A stretch of 45,971 bases of DNA from a virus. Positions 13,297 through 20,511 of this stretch are shown piece after piece. Each line of letters opens with the position of its first letter. Within the stretch, counting starts at the first letter, position 1. The stretch spans positions 1 to 45,971 of the IMG/VR virus record IMGVR_UViG_3300045974_000154, one strand, 5' to 3'. The notes under the pieces are model-generated. The model was given only the letters and a program-made list of their open reading frames with translations, was not told where the DNA came from and did no database searches. A program made the translations under genes and the position numbers.

Positions 13297-13727
13297 GCAA
13301 GACTCCGATGTCGCAGTCCGTGATCCGGACGATCCGCGAGCGCGCTGACGGGCGCTGCGAACTGGACGGCCTGCCGCTCCAGAACGGCAGCCACATGCAC
13401 CACCGCTCACCCCGTGGCATGGGGTCGTCCACGAGCGACCCGCACAACCTCGGGAACCTGCTCCTGCTCCACCCGGCGTGCCACCTCACCCGCGTCGAGC
13501 GGGATCGCGAGGAAGCCCTGTTCTTCGGGTGGCTCGTCCGTCACCCGCTGGTGCCGAGCGAGGTGCCCGTCTTCACTCACCAGGGATGGGTGTACCTGGA
13601 GTCCGACGGCGGAGTCCGGCCTTGTAGTGAGGCTGGATCGGCGTGGCATCGACGACACGGGGCTGCCGTCCCAGTCGTGGGAGGCCATGAGCCTCCGCGT
13701 ACTCGTTCGTCCACCGGGTCACCGTGA
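13293..13727 (+). CDS. HNH endonuclease
   Basis: 144 residues. CELDG...HMHHRSPRG with DPHNLGNLLLLHPACHLTRVE gives the His-His / Asn / His arrangement of HNH nucleases; C26 and C63 may bind structural zinc. The recognisable fold ends near residue 110 (GWVYLESDGGVRPC). The last about 35 residues are low quality and lie antisense to the HTH gene at 13573-13938. The length suggests loss of the original stop. Could be a homing nuclease or a DNA-processing factor. Confidence 0.85.
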   Translation: MSKTPMSQSVIRTIRERADGRCELDGLPLQNGSHMHHRSPRGMGSSTSDPHNLGNLLLLHPACHLTRVERDREEALFFGWLVRHPLVPSEVPVFTHQGWVYLESDGGVRPCSEAGSAWHRRHGAAVPVVGGHEPPRTRSSTGSP

Positions 13728-13938
13728 AGTGGTGCACCTCGTGGCGCTCAGCGATCTGCTTCGCAGGCATCCCGCCCGCGCGGAGCGCGTAGACCGCTGA
13801 GAGGAAGCCGTCCCGTGCGATGTCAGAGGCTGCCTGGAGCATGGCGTCGTACAGAAGGATGCGGCGCTCAGGATCCGACTCGGTCCTGATGTTGTCGCTG
13901 AGGTCGCGAAGGACGGTGTCGATGTCGATGACATCCAT
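13573..13938 (-). CDS. Minus-strand HTH regulator, repressor candidate
   Basis: 121 residues. An N-terminal helical region (about 1-50) is followed by an HTH: GGMPAKQIAERHEVHHFTVTRWTNEYAEAHG. The C-terminus is basic (YKAGLRRRTPG). ATG 13938 is preceded by AGGGGTAGAGC on the minus strand. It is divergent from the recombination genes at 13987 and the only predicted regulator on this strand in the early region, as expected of a repressor controlling the adjacent promoter. Its 3' 155 nt overlap the HNH gene antisense. Whether it binds the palindrome is unknown. Confidence 0.8.
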   Translation of the reverse strand: MDVIDIDTVLRDLSDNIRTESDPERRILLYDAMLQAASDIARDGFLSAVYALRAGGMPAKQIAERHEVHHFTVTRWTNEYAEAHGLPRLGRQPRVVDATPIQPHYKAGLRRRTPGTPIPGE

Positions 13939-13956
13939 GCTCTACCCCTGTAAACT
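13928..13956 (+). promoter_or_regulatory. Putative promoter for the recombination genes
   Basis: ATGACA 13928-13933, 17-nt spacer, TAAACT 13951-13956, then GAAAGGGTGCATC before GTG 13987. It overlaps the start of the divergent HTH gene. Confidence 0.5.
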
Positions 13957-13986
13957 GTCTGGCACCACCAACCGAAAGGGTGCATC

Positions 13987-14742
13987 GTGAATACAAGTTA
14001 CCTGAGTGAGAAGCAGGTCGACCAACTGCTCGCTCCGATCAACCCCGCGCGTGTCGAGGATCTGCGTGGCATGTCCTACGTCGCGCAGCACGACATCCGG
14101 GCGCACATGAACCGGATCTTCGGCTTCGGACGCTGGTCCACGCAGGTCATCTCCACCGACCTGATCTTCGATGAGGAGGTCACGACCTCCGCTGGCCGGA
14201 CGGCCTGGAAGGCCGCCTACCGGGTCGTCGTGAGGGTCGAGATCCACGCGCCCGACGGCACCGTCCTGGCGACCTACGAGGACGCTCACGCCTCTGGAAA
14301 CGCCCCCCAGCCCGACCGGGCCGAGGCGCACGCCCTGGCCCTCACCAGCGCCGTCTCCACGGCGTTCAAGCGGGCCTGCACCAACCTGGGTGACCAGTTC
14401 GGCCTGTCGCTCTACGAGGGGGGCCAGAAGACCGCCTTCGTGAAGGGCCTGATCGACCGGGACTCGCTGTTCCCACGTTCAGACTCTGAACCGTCTGAGC
14501 CGGAGTCGGCGCAGGCGGACTCGGCTGTGACAGCGGTCTCGGAGCCTCGGGTCAGCGAGGAGGTGCTGTCGTTCGTCGAGGCGCTTACCTCGATCGACGA
14601 GATGGGCCTGGAGGCCAGCGAGCGCATCCTGAAGGTCGCCGCGCTGAAGGCCGGTGCCCCCCAGGGCCTGCTCGACTACATGACGCCCTCGGGTGTCACC
14701 GTCGGGATCATCGCCGACCGCGTCGCCGCTGGGAGGAAGTGA
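13987..14742 (+). CDS. Rad52/Rad22-like single-strand annealing protein
   Basis: 251 residues. The N-terminal 150 residues follow the Rad52/Rad22 pattern: GMSYVAQHDIRAHMNRIFGFGRWSTQVI, a beta strand KAAYRVVVRVEIHAPDGTVLATYED, then AEAHALALTSAVSTAFKRACTNLGDQFGLSLY. This fold forms rings that anneal complementary ssDNA. A flexible linker carries palindrome site 17 (SDSEP), and a small helical C-terminal domain follows. GTG start behind GAAAGGG. It pairs with the nuclease next door and with SSB. Confidence 0.9.
   Translation: MNTSYLSEKQVDQLLAPINPARVEDLRGMSYVAQHDIRAHMNRIFGFGRWSTQVISTDLIFDEEVTTSAGRTAWKAAYRVVVRVEIHAPDGTVLATYEDAHASGNAPQPDRAEAHALALTSAVSTAFKRACTNLGDQFGLSLYEGGQKTAFVKGLIDRDSLFPRSDSEPSEPESAQADSAVTAVSEPRVSEEVLSFVEALTSIDEMGLEASERILKVAALKAGAPQGLLDYMTPSGVTVGIIADRVAAGRK
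14477..14491. repeat. Palindrome site 17 (C-centred on +)
   Basis: GTTCAGACTCTGAAC in the linker of the annealing protein, encoding SDSEP. Confidence 0.9.
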
Positions 14743-15695
14743 TGGAGATGACCGTGCACGCCCCCAGCCCCGAGGACATCGGCATCATCATCGGCACCGC
14801 CCTGAAGGCGAAGTCCGACACCACCCCGCGCACGCTCCAGTCGCACGCCGGGCTGATCGGCCCCTCCGACCTGGGCTTCTGCCGCAACAAGGCGTCGCTC
14901 ATGGCGAAGGGCGTCCCGCAGTCCGACTCGAAGAACGCCTGGGCCGCGAACGTGGGGACGGCGATCCACGAGTGGGTGGGCGACGCGCTCCGCACCGCGT
15001 TCCCGTCGTGGATCGTGGACAACCGCAGGCTCACCGCCACGTTCCCGTCAGGTGCGGAGGTGTCCGGCACCCCGGACATCGTGCAGCCCGGCTGGAACAT
15101 GATCCTCGACGTGAAGACCGTGGACGGCTACGAGAAGATCAAGCGGTTCGGCACCTCGCTGAACCACCGGATGCAGCGCCACACCTACGCGCTCGGCGCG
15201 ATCCAGGCGGGCCTGCTCGACGAGTCGCAGCCCATCTACGTCGGCAACGTCTACCTCGACCGCTCCGGTGAGGAGAAGGAGCCGTACGTCGTCTACGACC
15301 TGTACGACCCGTCGTTCACCGACGAGATCGACCAGTGGATCACCGATGTCATCTACTCCGTCCAGCACAACGAGGACGCGAGCCGGGACATCGCCGCCCC
15401 GGTCTGCGAGAAGATCTGCGAGTTCTACTCCGTCTGCCGTGGCGCTCTCCCCGACAGCGAGGGCGGCTTCATCACCGACACCACGGTGAAGGACGCCATC
15501 ACCCTCTACGTCGAGGGGCGCGACCTGGAGACGCGGGGCAAGCGCATGAAGGACCAGGCGAAGGTCGACCTCGTCGGCGTCAGCGGGTCCGACGGCGTCT
15601 ATCAGGTCCGCTGGACGAAGAACTCCGGGGCCGACGTGCCCGGCTACTACCGCGAGCCGAGCGAGAGGCTGGATGTGCGGAAGGTCCGTCGGTGA
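14742..15695 (+). CDS. Cas4/RecB-like PD-(D/E)XK exonuclease with probable Fe-S cluster
   Basis: 317 residues. RecB-nuclease motifs: GTAIHEW (H76), SGTPDIV (D112), ILDVKT (D123 and K125), MQRHTYALG (Q145, Y149). Cys47 (GFCRNK) plus C222, C226 and C232 (CEKICEFYSVC) match the one-plus-three cysteine set of Cas4/AddB-type 4Fe-4S nucleases. It would resect dsDNA ends for the adjacent annealing protein. ATG 14742 behind GGGAGG, overlapping the previous stop. No cas1/cas2 or CRISPR array is present, so a role in phage recombination is favoured. Confidence 0.9.
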   Translation: MEMTVHAPSPEDIGIIIGTALKAKSDTTPRTLQSHAGLIGPSDLGFCRNKASLMAKGVPQSDSKNAWAANVGTAIHEWVGDALRTAFPSWIVDNRRLTATFPSGAEVSGTPDIVQPGWNMILDVKTVDGYEKIKRFGTSLNHRMQRHTYALGAIQAGLLDESQPIYVGNVYLDRSGEEKEPYVVYDLYDPSFTDEIDQWITDVIYSVQHNEDASRDIAAPVCEKICEFYSVCRGALPDSEGGFITDTTVKDAITLYVEGRDLETRGKRMKDQAKVDLVGVSGSDGVYQVRWTKNSGADVPGYYREPSERLDVRKVRR

Positions 15696-15955
15696 AGGTG
15701 GAGAACTCCATCTGGCGCTGCACGTTCCCGGTGAAAGCGTCCATCACCGGGACGTGCGACGCCTTGATGGTGCAGCAGGAGATGGAGAAGCACCTGAAGT
15801 CCGACCACGGCTACTCCACGATCCGGAGTCCGATGGAGGTGCTGGAGCAGTTCGTTCTGATCCGCACCGCCGAGGTTCCACGTGGCCCTGGCCGACGTGG
15901 CAAGGTTGAGGACGAGACACTCCCGATGTTCGAGAAGGGCAAGGACTCCCGATGA
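15692..15955 (+). CDS. Small protein, possible C2H2 site
   Basis: 87 residues. RCTFPVKASITGTC and KHLKSDHG give C-x11-C...H-x4-H spacing, zinc-finger-like. GTG 15692 overlaps the nuclease stop and the ATG of the next gene overlaps its own stop. Function unknown. Confidence 0.7.
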   Translation: MKVENSIWRCTFPVKASITGTCDALMVQQEMEKHLKSDHGYSTIRSPMEVLEQFVLIRTAEVPRGPGRRGKVEDETLPMFEKGKDSR

Positions 15956-16272
15956 GCCGATGCTTCGCCTACTCCACCGTGCGTCAGCGGTGCGACCAGG
16001 AGGCCGGACACGAGGGCGACCACTCGGTCACCGCGTTCTGGTCAGACGAGGAGTGCTTCGACCCGATGCTCCAGATGCCGGTCGCTGCCCTCCCGAAGTT
16101 CCCTGGCATCTCCGGAGGGGGCACCGTCCTGACGAACGCCGCCGAGGAGGTCAACGCGATCACCGGGGCAGCGAAGTCGCCGAGCGACATCTGCTTCGGC
16201 TGCGACTGCCCCCGCGTTCTGCACGAGGCCGGTGGGTGCGCCGAGCACGGGTGCAAGACCTTCATCGACTAG
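15952..16272 (+). CDS. Small Cys/His-rich protein, last early gene
   Basis: 106 residues. An N-terminal C/H cluster (RCFAYSTVRQRCDQEAGHEGDH: C-x9-C-x5-H-x4-H) and a C-terminal cluster (CFGCDCPRVLHEAGGCAEHGC) both look metal-binding. The rightward unit ends here at the convergent terminators. Confidence 0.75.
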   Translation: MSRCFAYSTVRQRCDQEAGHEGDHSVTAFWSDEECFDPMLQMPVAALPKFPGISGGGTVLTNAAEEVNAITGAAKSPSDICFGCDCPRVLHEAGGCAEHGCKTFID

Positions 16273-16275
16273 GCT

Positions 16276-16291
16276 CCCCGAACGTACGGGG
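16276..16291 (+). terminator. Short stem-loop at the end of the early unit
   Basis: CCCCG (16276-16280) pairs with CGGGG (16287-16291) four nt after the last early stop codon. Confidence 0.5.
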
Positions 16292-16378
16292 TGCGCCTGC
16301 CTGGGACTTTCGGCTCAGGGAACGGTCGCCTGCAACATGATCGAGATGCACGGTCAAGGCCACCTGGCCCCCGACGAC

Positions 16379-16418
16379 GCGAGGCCCCCGAGTTCAGACT
16401 CTGAACCGGGGGCCTCGC
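16379..16418. terminator. Convergent (bidirectional) terminator with palindrome site 18 at its tip
   Basis: GCGAGGCCCCCG-A-GTTCAGA and TCTGAACCGGGGGCCTCGC form one nearly perfect inverted repeat with 19-bp arms and one bulged A, centred on palindrome site 18 (16392-16406). It sits exactly between the ends of the early (+) and late (-) units. No T-run. Confidence 0.85.
16392..16406. repeat. Palindrome site 18
   Basis: GTTCAGACTCTGAAC, forming the apex of the convergent terminator. Confidence 0.9.
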
Positions 16419-16424
16419 TGTTGG

Positions 16425-16991
16425 TCAGTAGGAGACCACGTCGTACTGGACGACCGAGGTCTCGCCCGCGTTCGTCGAGGAGATCACGAACGACGTGGCT
16501 GCCGTCTTCGCCGAGATGAACAGGGCACCCGGCGTGCCGCCCAGGGTCTTGCTCGTGACCCGGATGACGCTGTTCGCGGTGATCGCGGTGTCGGCCACCG
16601 TGACCGTCCCTGCCACCAGGGTCGCCGTTCCGGTCTTCACCGGGGCGACCGTGGCGACCGTCTTCGGGACCGTGGGGAGGGAAGCCGACCCGGTCCACGC
16701 AGTCGCCCCGTTCGACACGAGGCGGACGTAGGCACCCACGGTGCCGTCGATGACGAGAGCCGTGGCACCGCCGTTGATGGTGTCCGCGCCTTGCCGTGCC
16801 ACCGTGACCGTGTTCGTCGCGGTGGCCGTGCCGGACTCGTCCTTGACGATGACGACGGTGCCGTTGGGCACGGTGTTCGCCAGCGGCAGGGTGACGGCAC
16901 GGGTCGCGGTGAGGACACCGACCTGTGCGATGTACGTCGATCCAGCAGGGGCGGTGAACGGCGCGTCGCTGAAGGTGACGGCGGGGTACAT
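16425..16991 (-). CDS. Beta-rich virion surface protein
   Basis: 188 residues, Thr/Val/Ala-rich with alternating hydrophobic strands (GTATLVAGTVTVADTAITANSVIRVTSKTLGG). The segment VPNGTVVIVKDESGTATATNTVTVARQGADTINGG resembles phage tail-fibre or surface beta domains. Last late gene, start behind TAGGAGACCCG. A decoration or receptor-binding role is inferred. Confidence 0.75.
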   Translation of the reverse strand: MYPAVTFSDAPFTAPAGSTYIAQVGVLTATRAVTLPLANTVPNGTVVIVKDESGTATATNTVTVARQGADTINGGATALVIDGTVGAYVRLVSNGATAWTGSASLPTVPKTVATVAPVKTGTATLVAGTVTVADTAITANSVIRVTSKTLGGTPGALFISAKTAATSFVISSTNAGETSVVQYDVVSY

Positions 16992-16999
16992 CGGGTCTC

Positions 17000-17437
17000 C
17001 TACGGGTTGGGCGTGCGGGCGGTCGACGCAGCGGAGGCCGCGCTGGTGCCCTTCTGGTTCACGGCGGTCACGGCCCAGGTGTACGAGGTGGCCGTGACGT
17101 AGGCGGCGTTCACCAGGATCGGCGAGACGGTGCCCGTTCCGGTGAAGCCACCCGGCGTCGAGGTCGCTACGTAGTAGTCGATGTTCGCGCCACCGTTGGA
17201 GCCGGGCGGGGTGAACGCGACCGTGACGTTCTTGGTGTCCACGATGGCGGAAGCGCCGATCGTAGGAGCACCGGGAACAGCCAGCGCAGTCCCCAGGTCC
17301 GCGATGCGGTACGCCTCAGCGTAGGAGATGCCCAACTTGCGGGCGACCGCCACCACCTCAACGTCGATGTTGGGAGTGATCTCGAAGGCGAGATCCTTCC
17401 CGAAGGCCGTTGCAAGGCCCGCTGCCGTGTCTGCCAT
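17000..17437 (-). CDS. Virion protein with fibronectin type III domain
   Basis: 145 residues. Residues 55-145 match Fn3: VPGAPTIGASAI...VTVAFTPPGSNGGANIDYYVATSTPGG...YTWAVTAVNQKGTSAAS. The N-terminal 50 residues are a small helical part (VARKLGISYAEAYRIADLG). Fn3 domains on phage capsids and tails usually aid surface or carbohydrate contact. GGGAGCAGAC precedes the ATG. Confidence 0.8.
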   Translation of the reverse strand: MADTAAGLATAFGKDLAFEITPNIDVEVVAVARKLGISYAEAYRIADLGTALAVPGAPTIGASAIVDTKNVTVAFTPPGSNGGANIDYYVATSTPGGFTGTGTVSPILVNAAYVTATSYTWAVTAVNQKGTSAASAASTARTPNP

Positions 17438-17478
17438 GTCTGCTCCCTGTGTGCCGTTGGTCCGATGGTCTCAGAAGA

Positions 17479-18174
17479 TCAGCGGTTGTAGTAGGTCATC
17501 AGCGACGCGTACAGGTTCGGGCCGACCGCGCCCGTGCCGATCCCCAGCGCCTTGTCCTTGTCGCGAGCGTCGGCGTGGTGGTTCGCGTACGCCTCGATGT
17601 TCGCGCGCATGTCCGAGTTCGTCGGCGAGACGTACGTCCCGGTGACCTTCGTCGGGTAGCCCGCCCGGTTGAGCGACCGCTGGATCGCAGCGTTCGCAGC
17701 CTTGTAGGGCGAACCCCATCCGATCGGGAGACCGGGGTACGGCGGGGCGATCGGGAGCGGCACGGCGGGACCGGAGATGATCCCGCCTGCCGCAGACCCC
17801 ATCAGGGTGCCGAGGAAGCGCAGTCCCCACTTCGCCTCGACGACGCCGTGAGAGACACGCCAGACATGACCGGCACCGAGGATGTCGGTGCTGTACTCGA
17901 TCCGGTTCGTGGAGTTCCAGACGGCGTGCCCGGCCTCCTTGTTGTCGGGGATGTCCGGGTGGTCGTAGATCCCGATGCCGCCAGGGATCCAGGAACCGGG
18001 GTGCTGGTACGCGCCGTTGAGGTGCCACGCGTCGATGGCCGAGCCGCCCATCCAGGGCTGGTTCGCGATCGTGCGCGCGACCTTCAGGCAGCGGTTCGTC
18101 GCCTTCACGTCCGCGTTCGGGTGGAGACGCAGGTGCTCGGCGGTGGCGAGGTGCTCGACGTAGGTGCCGCTCAT
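17479..18174 (-). CDS. Putative endolysin, Cys/His hydrolase-like plus peptidoglycan-binding domain
   Basis: 231 residues from ATG 18174. The N-terminal part has Cys33 in ATNRCLKVARTIANQP and a His in KEAGHAVWNS, the layout of a CHAP or NlpC/P60 thiol hydrolase, but overall similarity is weak. Residues about 150-231 look like a peptidoglycan-binding repeat (AAIQRSLNRAGYPTKVTGTYVSPTNSDM...). Position right after holin and two small lysis-type proteins supports the call. An alternative is a structural protein. Confidence 0.55.
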   Translation of the reverse strand: MSGTYVEHLATAEHLRLHPNADVKATNRCLKVARTIANQPWMGGSAIDAWHLNGAYQHPGSWIPGGIGIYDHPDIPDNKEAGHAVWNSTNRIEYSTDILGAGHVWRVSHGVVEAKWGLRFLGTLMGSAAGGIISGPAVPLPIAPPYPGLPIGWGSPYKAANAAIQRSLNRAGYPTKVTGTYVSPTNSDMRANIEAYANHHADARDKDKALGIGTGAVGPNLYASLMTYYNR

Positions 18175-18350
18175 GGGCACACCTGGGCGGGGTGCTCCGG
18201 CGTCCACACGGTCGTGTGGCACGCCGCCTTCGCTGCGTGGGCCGGGACGATGAACAGCACCAGGCCGATAGCGGTGAGCGCCCCGACGACGGCAGCGATG
18301 AGGATGGCGCGGACGGGGTACGCGTAGCGCCCGATCGTGGTGTCCCTCAT
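18171..18350 (-). CDS. Small membrane/exported protein in the lysis cassette
   Basis: 59 residues. One hydrophobic helix (AILIAAVVGALTAIGLVLFIV) ends in PAHAA-K, a likely signal-peptidase or anchor boundary. The exported part has two cysteines. Starts and stops overlap neighbours (ATGA). Possible spanin-like or antiholin function, inferred from position only. Confidence 0.7.
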   Translation of the reverse strand: MRDTTIGRYAYPVRAILIAAVVGALTAIGLVLFIVPAHAAKAACHTTVWTPEHPAQVCP

Positions 18351-18514
18351 GAGGTCGGCTCCGGGTCGTCCTGGGCACCGAACTCGGGCCGGTCGATCGC
18401 CGCGTCGATGTCGCCATCGACCTCGACATCGAGCGACGTGTCCACGTCCGGCTCGTCGTGCTCGGGGTACTCGATCGGCTCGTCGGTCTTCGACGGGTCC
18501 TTGGCCTTGGTCAC
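18347..18514 (-). CDS. Small acidic protein between holin and exported protein
   Basis: 55 residues, strongly acidic (DEPIEYPEHDEPDVDTSLDVEVDGDIDAA). GTG 18514 overlaps the holin stop. Function unknown. Confidence 0.65.
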   Translation of the reverse strand: MTKAKDPSKTDEPIEYPEHDEPDVDTSLDVEVDGDIDAAIDRPEFGAQDDPEPTS

Positions 18515-18771
18515 TTTGCCACCTCGGTAGGAATGGACACGTCCACCAGGGAGGCGGACGACGGATCGCCGACACGGGAGGCGGCAAGGCACTTGAAGAA
18601 CGTGAGGAGGCCAGCGCCCAGCCCGAGCAGGCCAGCGGCCTCACTGAGCGAGACGACGTTGCCCACGTCGGTGAACTGGGCCGCGCCCAGCCCGAGGACG
18701 ACACCTTGGGCAGCCGACGAGATGGTGCGCTCGGCGGTGTCCTTCCAGAACGGACGGGTGAAGATGCTCAC
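18511..18771 (-). CDS. Holin, r1t-like
   Basis: 86 residues. The N-terminus FWKDTAERTISSAAQGVVLGLGA is characteristic of r1t-type holins. A second hydrophobic helix, LSEAAGLLGLGAGLLTFFKCLAA, gives two membrane segments. It forms the membrane lesion that releases the endolysin. GTG 18771 overlaps the upstream stop. Confidence 0.85.
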   Translation of the reverse strand: MSIFTRPFWKDTAERTISSAAQGVVLGLGAAQFTDVGNVVSLSEAAGLLGLGAGLLTFFKCLAASRVGDPSSASLVDVSIPTEVAK

Positions 18772-19316
18772 GATGGCTCCTGACTGGGGGGTACTTCGAG
18801 GCCCTGCTTCTCCAACGCTACTCGCCAAGCCTCCGTCTGTGCGGCAGCAGCGGCCAGGATGACCGCGCGTTCCTCACGGATGGAGGCGAACGACTCGTTC
18901 ACCGCAGCCCGGTGGAGGGCCATCTCCACGGTCGCGTCGGCTACGTTTCGGTGGACCGAGGTTAGTACCTGGGCCTGCTCGCCCTGGACCTCCTTGATCC
19001 GCTTCACCTCGTTCGCGATGTCGGCGAGGGACTCGCCATCGTTGCGGTACTTCGGCTGGATCGGCTGGGTGCGCTGGATCAGCGTCTCGATGAGGCGCGC
19101 TTCCATATCAGCGCGCTGCTCCTGCTGCTCCTTGCTGGTCTTCTTGTCGGCGCGCTTCCGCACCCAGGCGACGAAGAAGACGACCGCGATGATCTCGCCC
19201 GCGACGCGGAGGTATCCGTCCAACTGGTCGATGTCGACGGTGAAGGACGGGAGCACCGTCTGTGTCGCCAGGAGGCTGAGGATCCCGGTCACGGCAGCGT
19301 CCATCATGCGCCACAT
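18768..19316 (-). CDS. Membrane-anchored coiled-coil protein, lysis-associated
   Basis: 182 residues. A hydrophobic N-terminal helix (TGILSLLATQTVLPSF) and a clear transmembrane segment (VAGEIIAVVFFVAWV) are followed by a long charged coiled coil (KEQQEQRADMEARLIETLIQ...). Directly before the holin, so it may tune lysis timing or be a second holin. The start could be 19316, 19307 or 19304. Confidence 0.75.
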   Translation of the reverse strand: MWRMMDAAVTGILSLLATQTVLPSFTVDIDQLDGYLRVAGEIIAVVFFVAWVRKRADKKTSKEQQEQRADMEARLIETLIQRTQPIQPKYRNDGESLADIANEVKRIKEVQGEQAQVLTSVHRNVADATVEMALHRAAVNESFASIREERAVILAAAAAQTEAWRVALEKQGLEVPPSQEPS

Positions 19317-19377
19317 GCTTCCATGCTCGCAGATGGGAACGCTCCCAGGGCGCGCTGGATGTCCAAGATTCGGCCCA

Positions 19378-20511
19378 TCATCCGGCCTTCACGATGTAGT
19401 TGATGGTGAGGTACGGCTGGAGGTTGTTGTGTGCTCCGCCACCGCCAGTGAGGCCCATGAGTGACTGGGTTCCTGTCCAGTTATTCGCCTCGTCCTCCTG
19501 AATGCTGAACGGATAGTTACCAGCCGATCCACTCCTGACTGCGGCGTGGTTCACGCCAGACCATGAGTGATTGTGACTCGGCATCTCCCCAGCGGAGAGG
19601 ACGTGCGACTTCTCGCCACCCGTCTGACCGAGGGTGACGAACTCCGACGACGCCGCCTGCTGGCCGACCGGCACCTTCCCGCGCAGGTCCGGCAGGTTGA
19701 AGTGGGTGCCATCAGCAGCGCCGTACGTCGTCCCGAACGCAGCAAACAGGACCGGGTACGAGGCGCGCACCAGCGATGCCCCGTCACACCACAGCCAGCC
19801 AGCAGGGAGCGAGATGCCCGCGTAGACCTGGAGGACGCCAGCGGGAGTGCCGACTCCGTCCCCAATGAGGGTCCAGCCGTGCTCGGAGTCGAAGACGTAC
19901 TGCTCGGCGCGGGAGTCTGTGACATCGAACATCTTGGCCGACTTGATGACGAAGGTGCCTCCGAGTGAGCCGTCCGCCACCTGGAGGCCCACGCCGTTGT
20001 TGTTGCCCGCGTGCCACGGGATGTCCATGCCGATGACGGTGTCGACGCCTGGGGTGAGGACGATCAGCCCGGAGTCGCGGGTGAACGCCCACACCACCCG
20101 GACCTGGTGAGCGGGACCGCTCGCATTCACCGTCCACTCGGCCCGGTAGACCCGGTTGTCAAGGAAGGTGTGCGCTGCCGCCCCGAACGAGCCGTCGCTC
20201 GCTGCCGTCAACTGCATCCCAGCGCCGACAGCGGTAAACGCCGACATCCCGGGGTAGCCGAAGCCAGGGTTGTACCAGCGCCCCGTGTTCGTGAGGATGT
20301 CGGAGTACGCCATGTCCGGCCCGGTCGCTGGGCGCAGCCAGTAGTCGCCCTCGTTCCCCGCGACCGTGGGCCGGAAGTCCTGGAACGACACGACCGGGGC
20401 CGGGGTCGCGCGCACGCCCGTGGGGTACACGGAGACAGGCTCCCGCGTGGGTGTCCAGGAACCGTCGTCCCCCTGCACCCAGTTCGCGGTAGGCGTGCGC
20501 TGCTCGGTCAC
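19378..20511 (-). CDS. Tail fibre with phage tail-collar domain (second copy)
   Basis: 377 residues. Residues about 220-300 are a tail-collar domain: GVLQVYAGISLPAGWLWCDG, then YPVLFAAFGTTYGAADGTHFNLPDLRGKVPVGQQ. The end (GEMPSHNHSWSG...AHNNLQPYLTINYIVKAG) is the His-rich tip seen in short tail fibres. The N-terminal 200 residues form a different beta domain. GTG 20511 overlaps the stop of the other collar gene. Likely trimeric receptor-contact protein. Confidence 0.9.
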   Translation of the reverse strand: MTEQRTPTANWVQGDDGSWTPTREPVSVYPTGVRATPAPVVSFQDFRPTVAGNEGDYWLRPATGPDMAYSDILTNTGRWYNPGFGYPGMSAFTAVGAGMQLTAASDGSFGAAAHTFLDNRVYRAEWTVNASGPAHQVRVVWAFTRDSGLIVLTPGVDTVIGMDIPWHAGNNNGVGLQVADGSLGGTFVIKSAKMFDVTDSRAEQYVFDSEHGWTLIGDGVGTPAGVLQVYAGISLPAGWLWCDGASLVRASYPVLFAAFGTTYGAADGTHFNLPDLRGKVPVGQQAASSEFVTLGQTGGEKSHVLSAGEMPSHNHSWSGVNHAAVRSGSAGNYPFSIQEDEANNWTGTQSLMGLTGGGGAHNNLQPYLTINYIVKAG

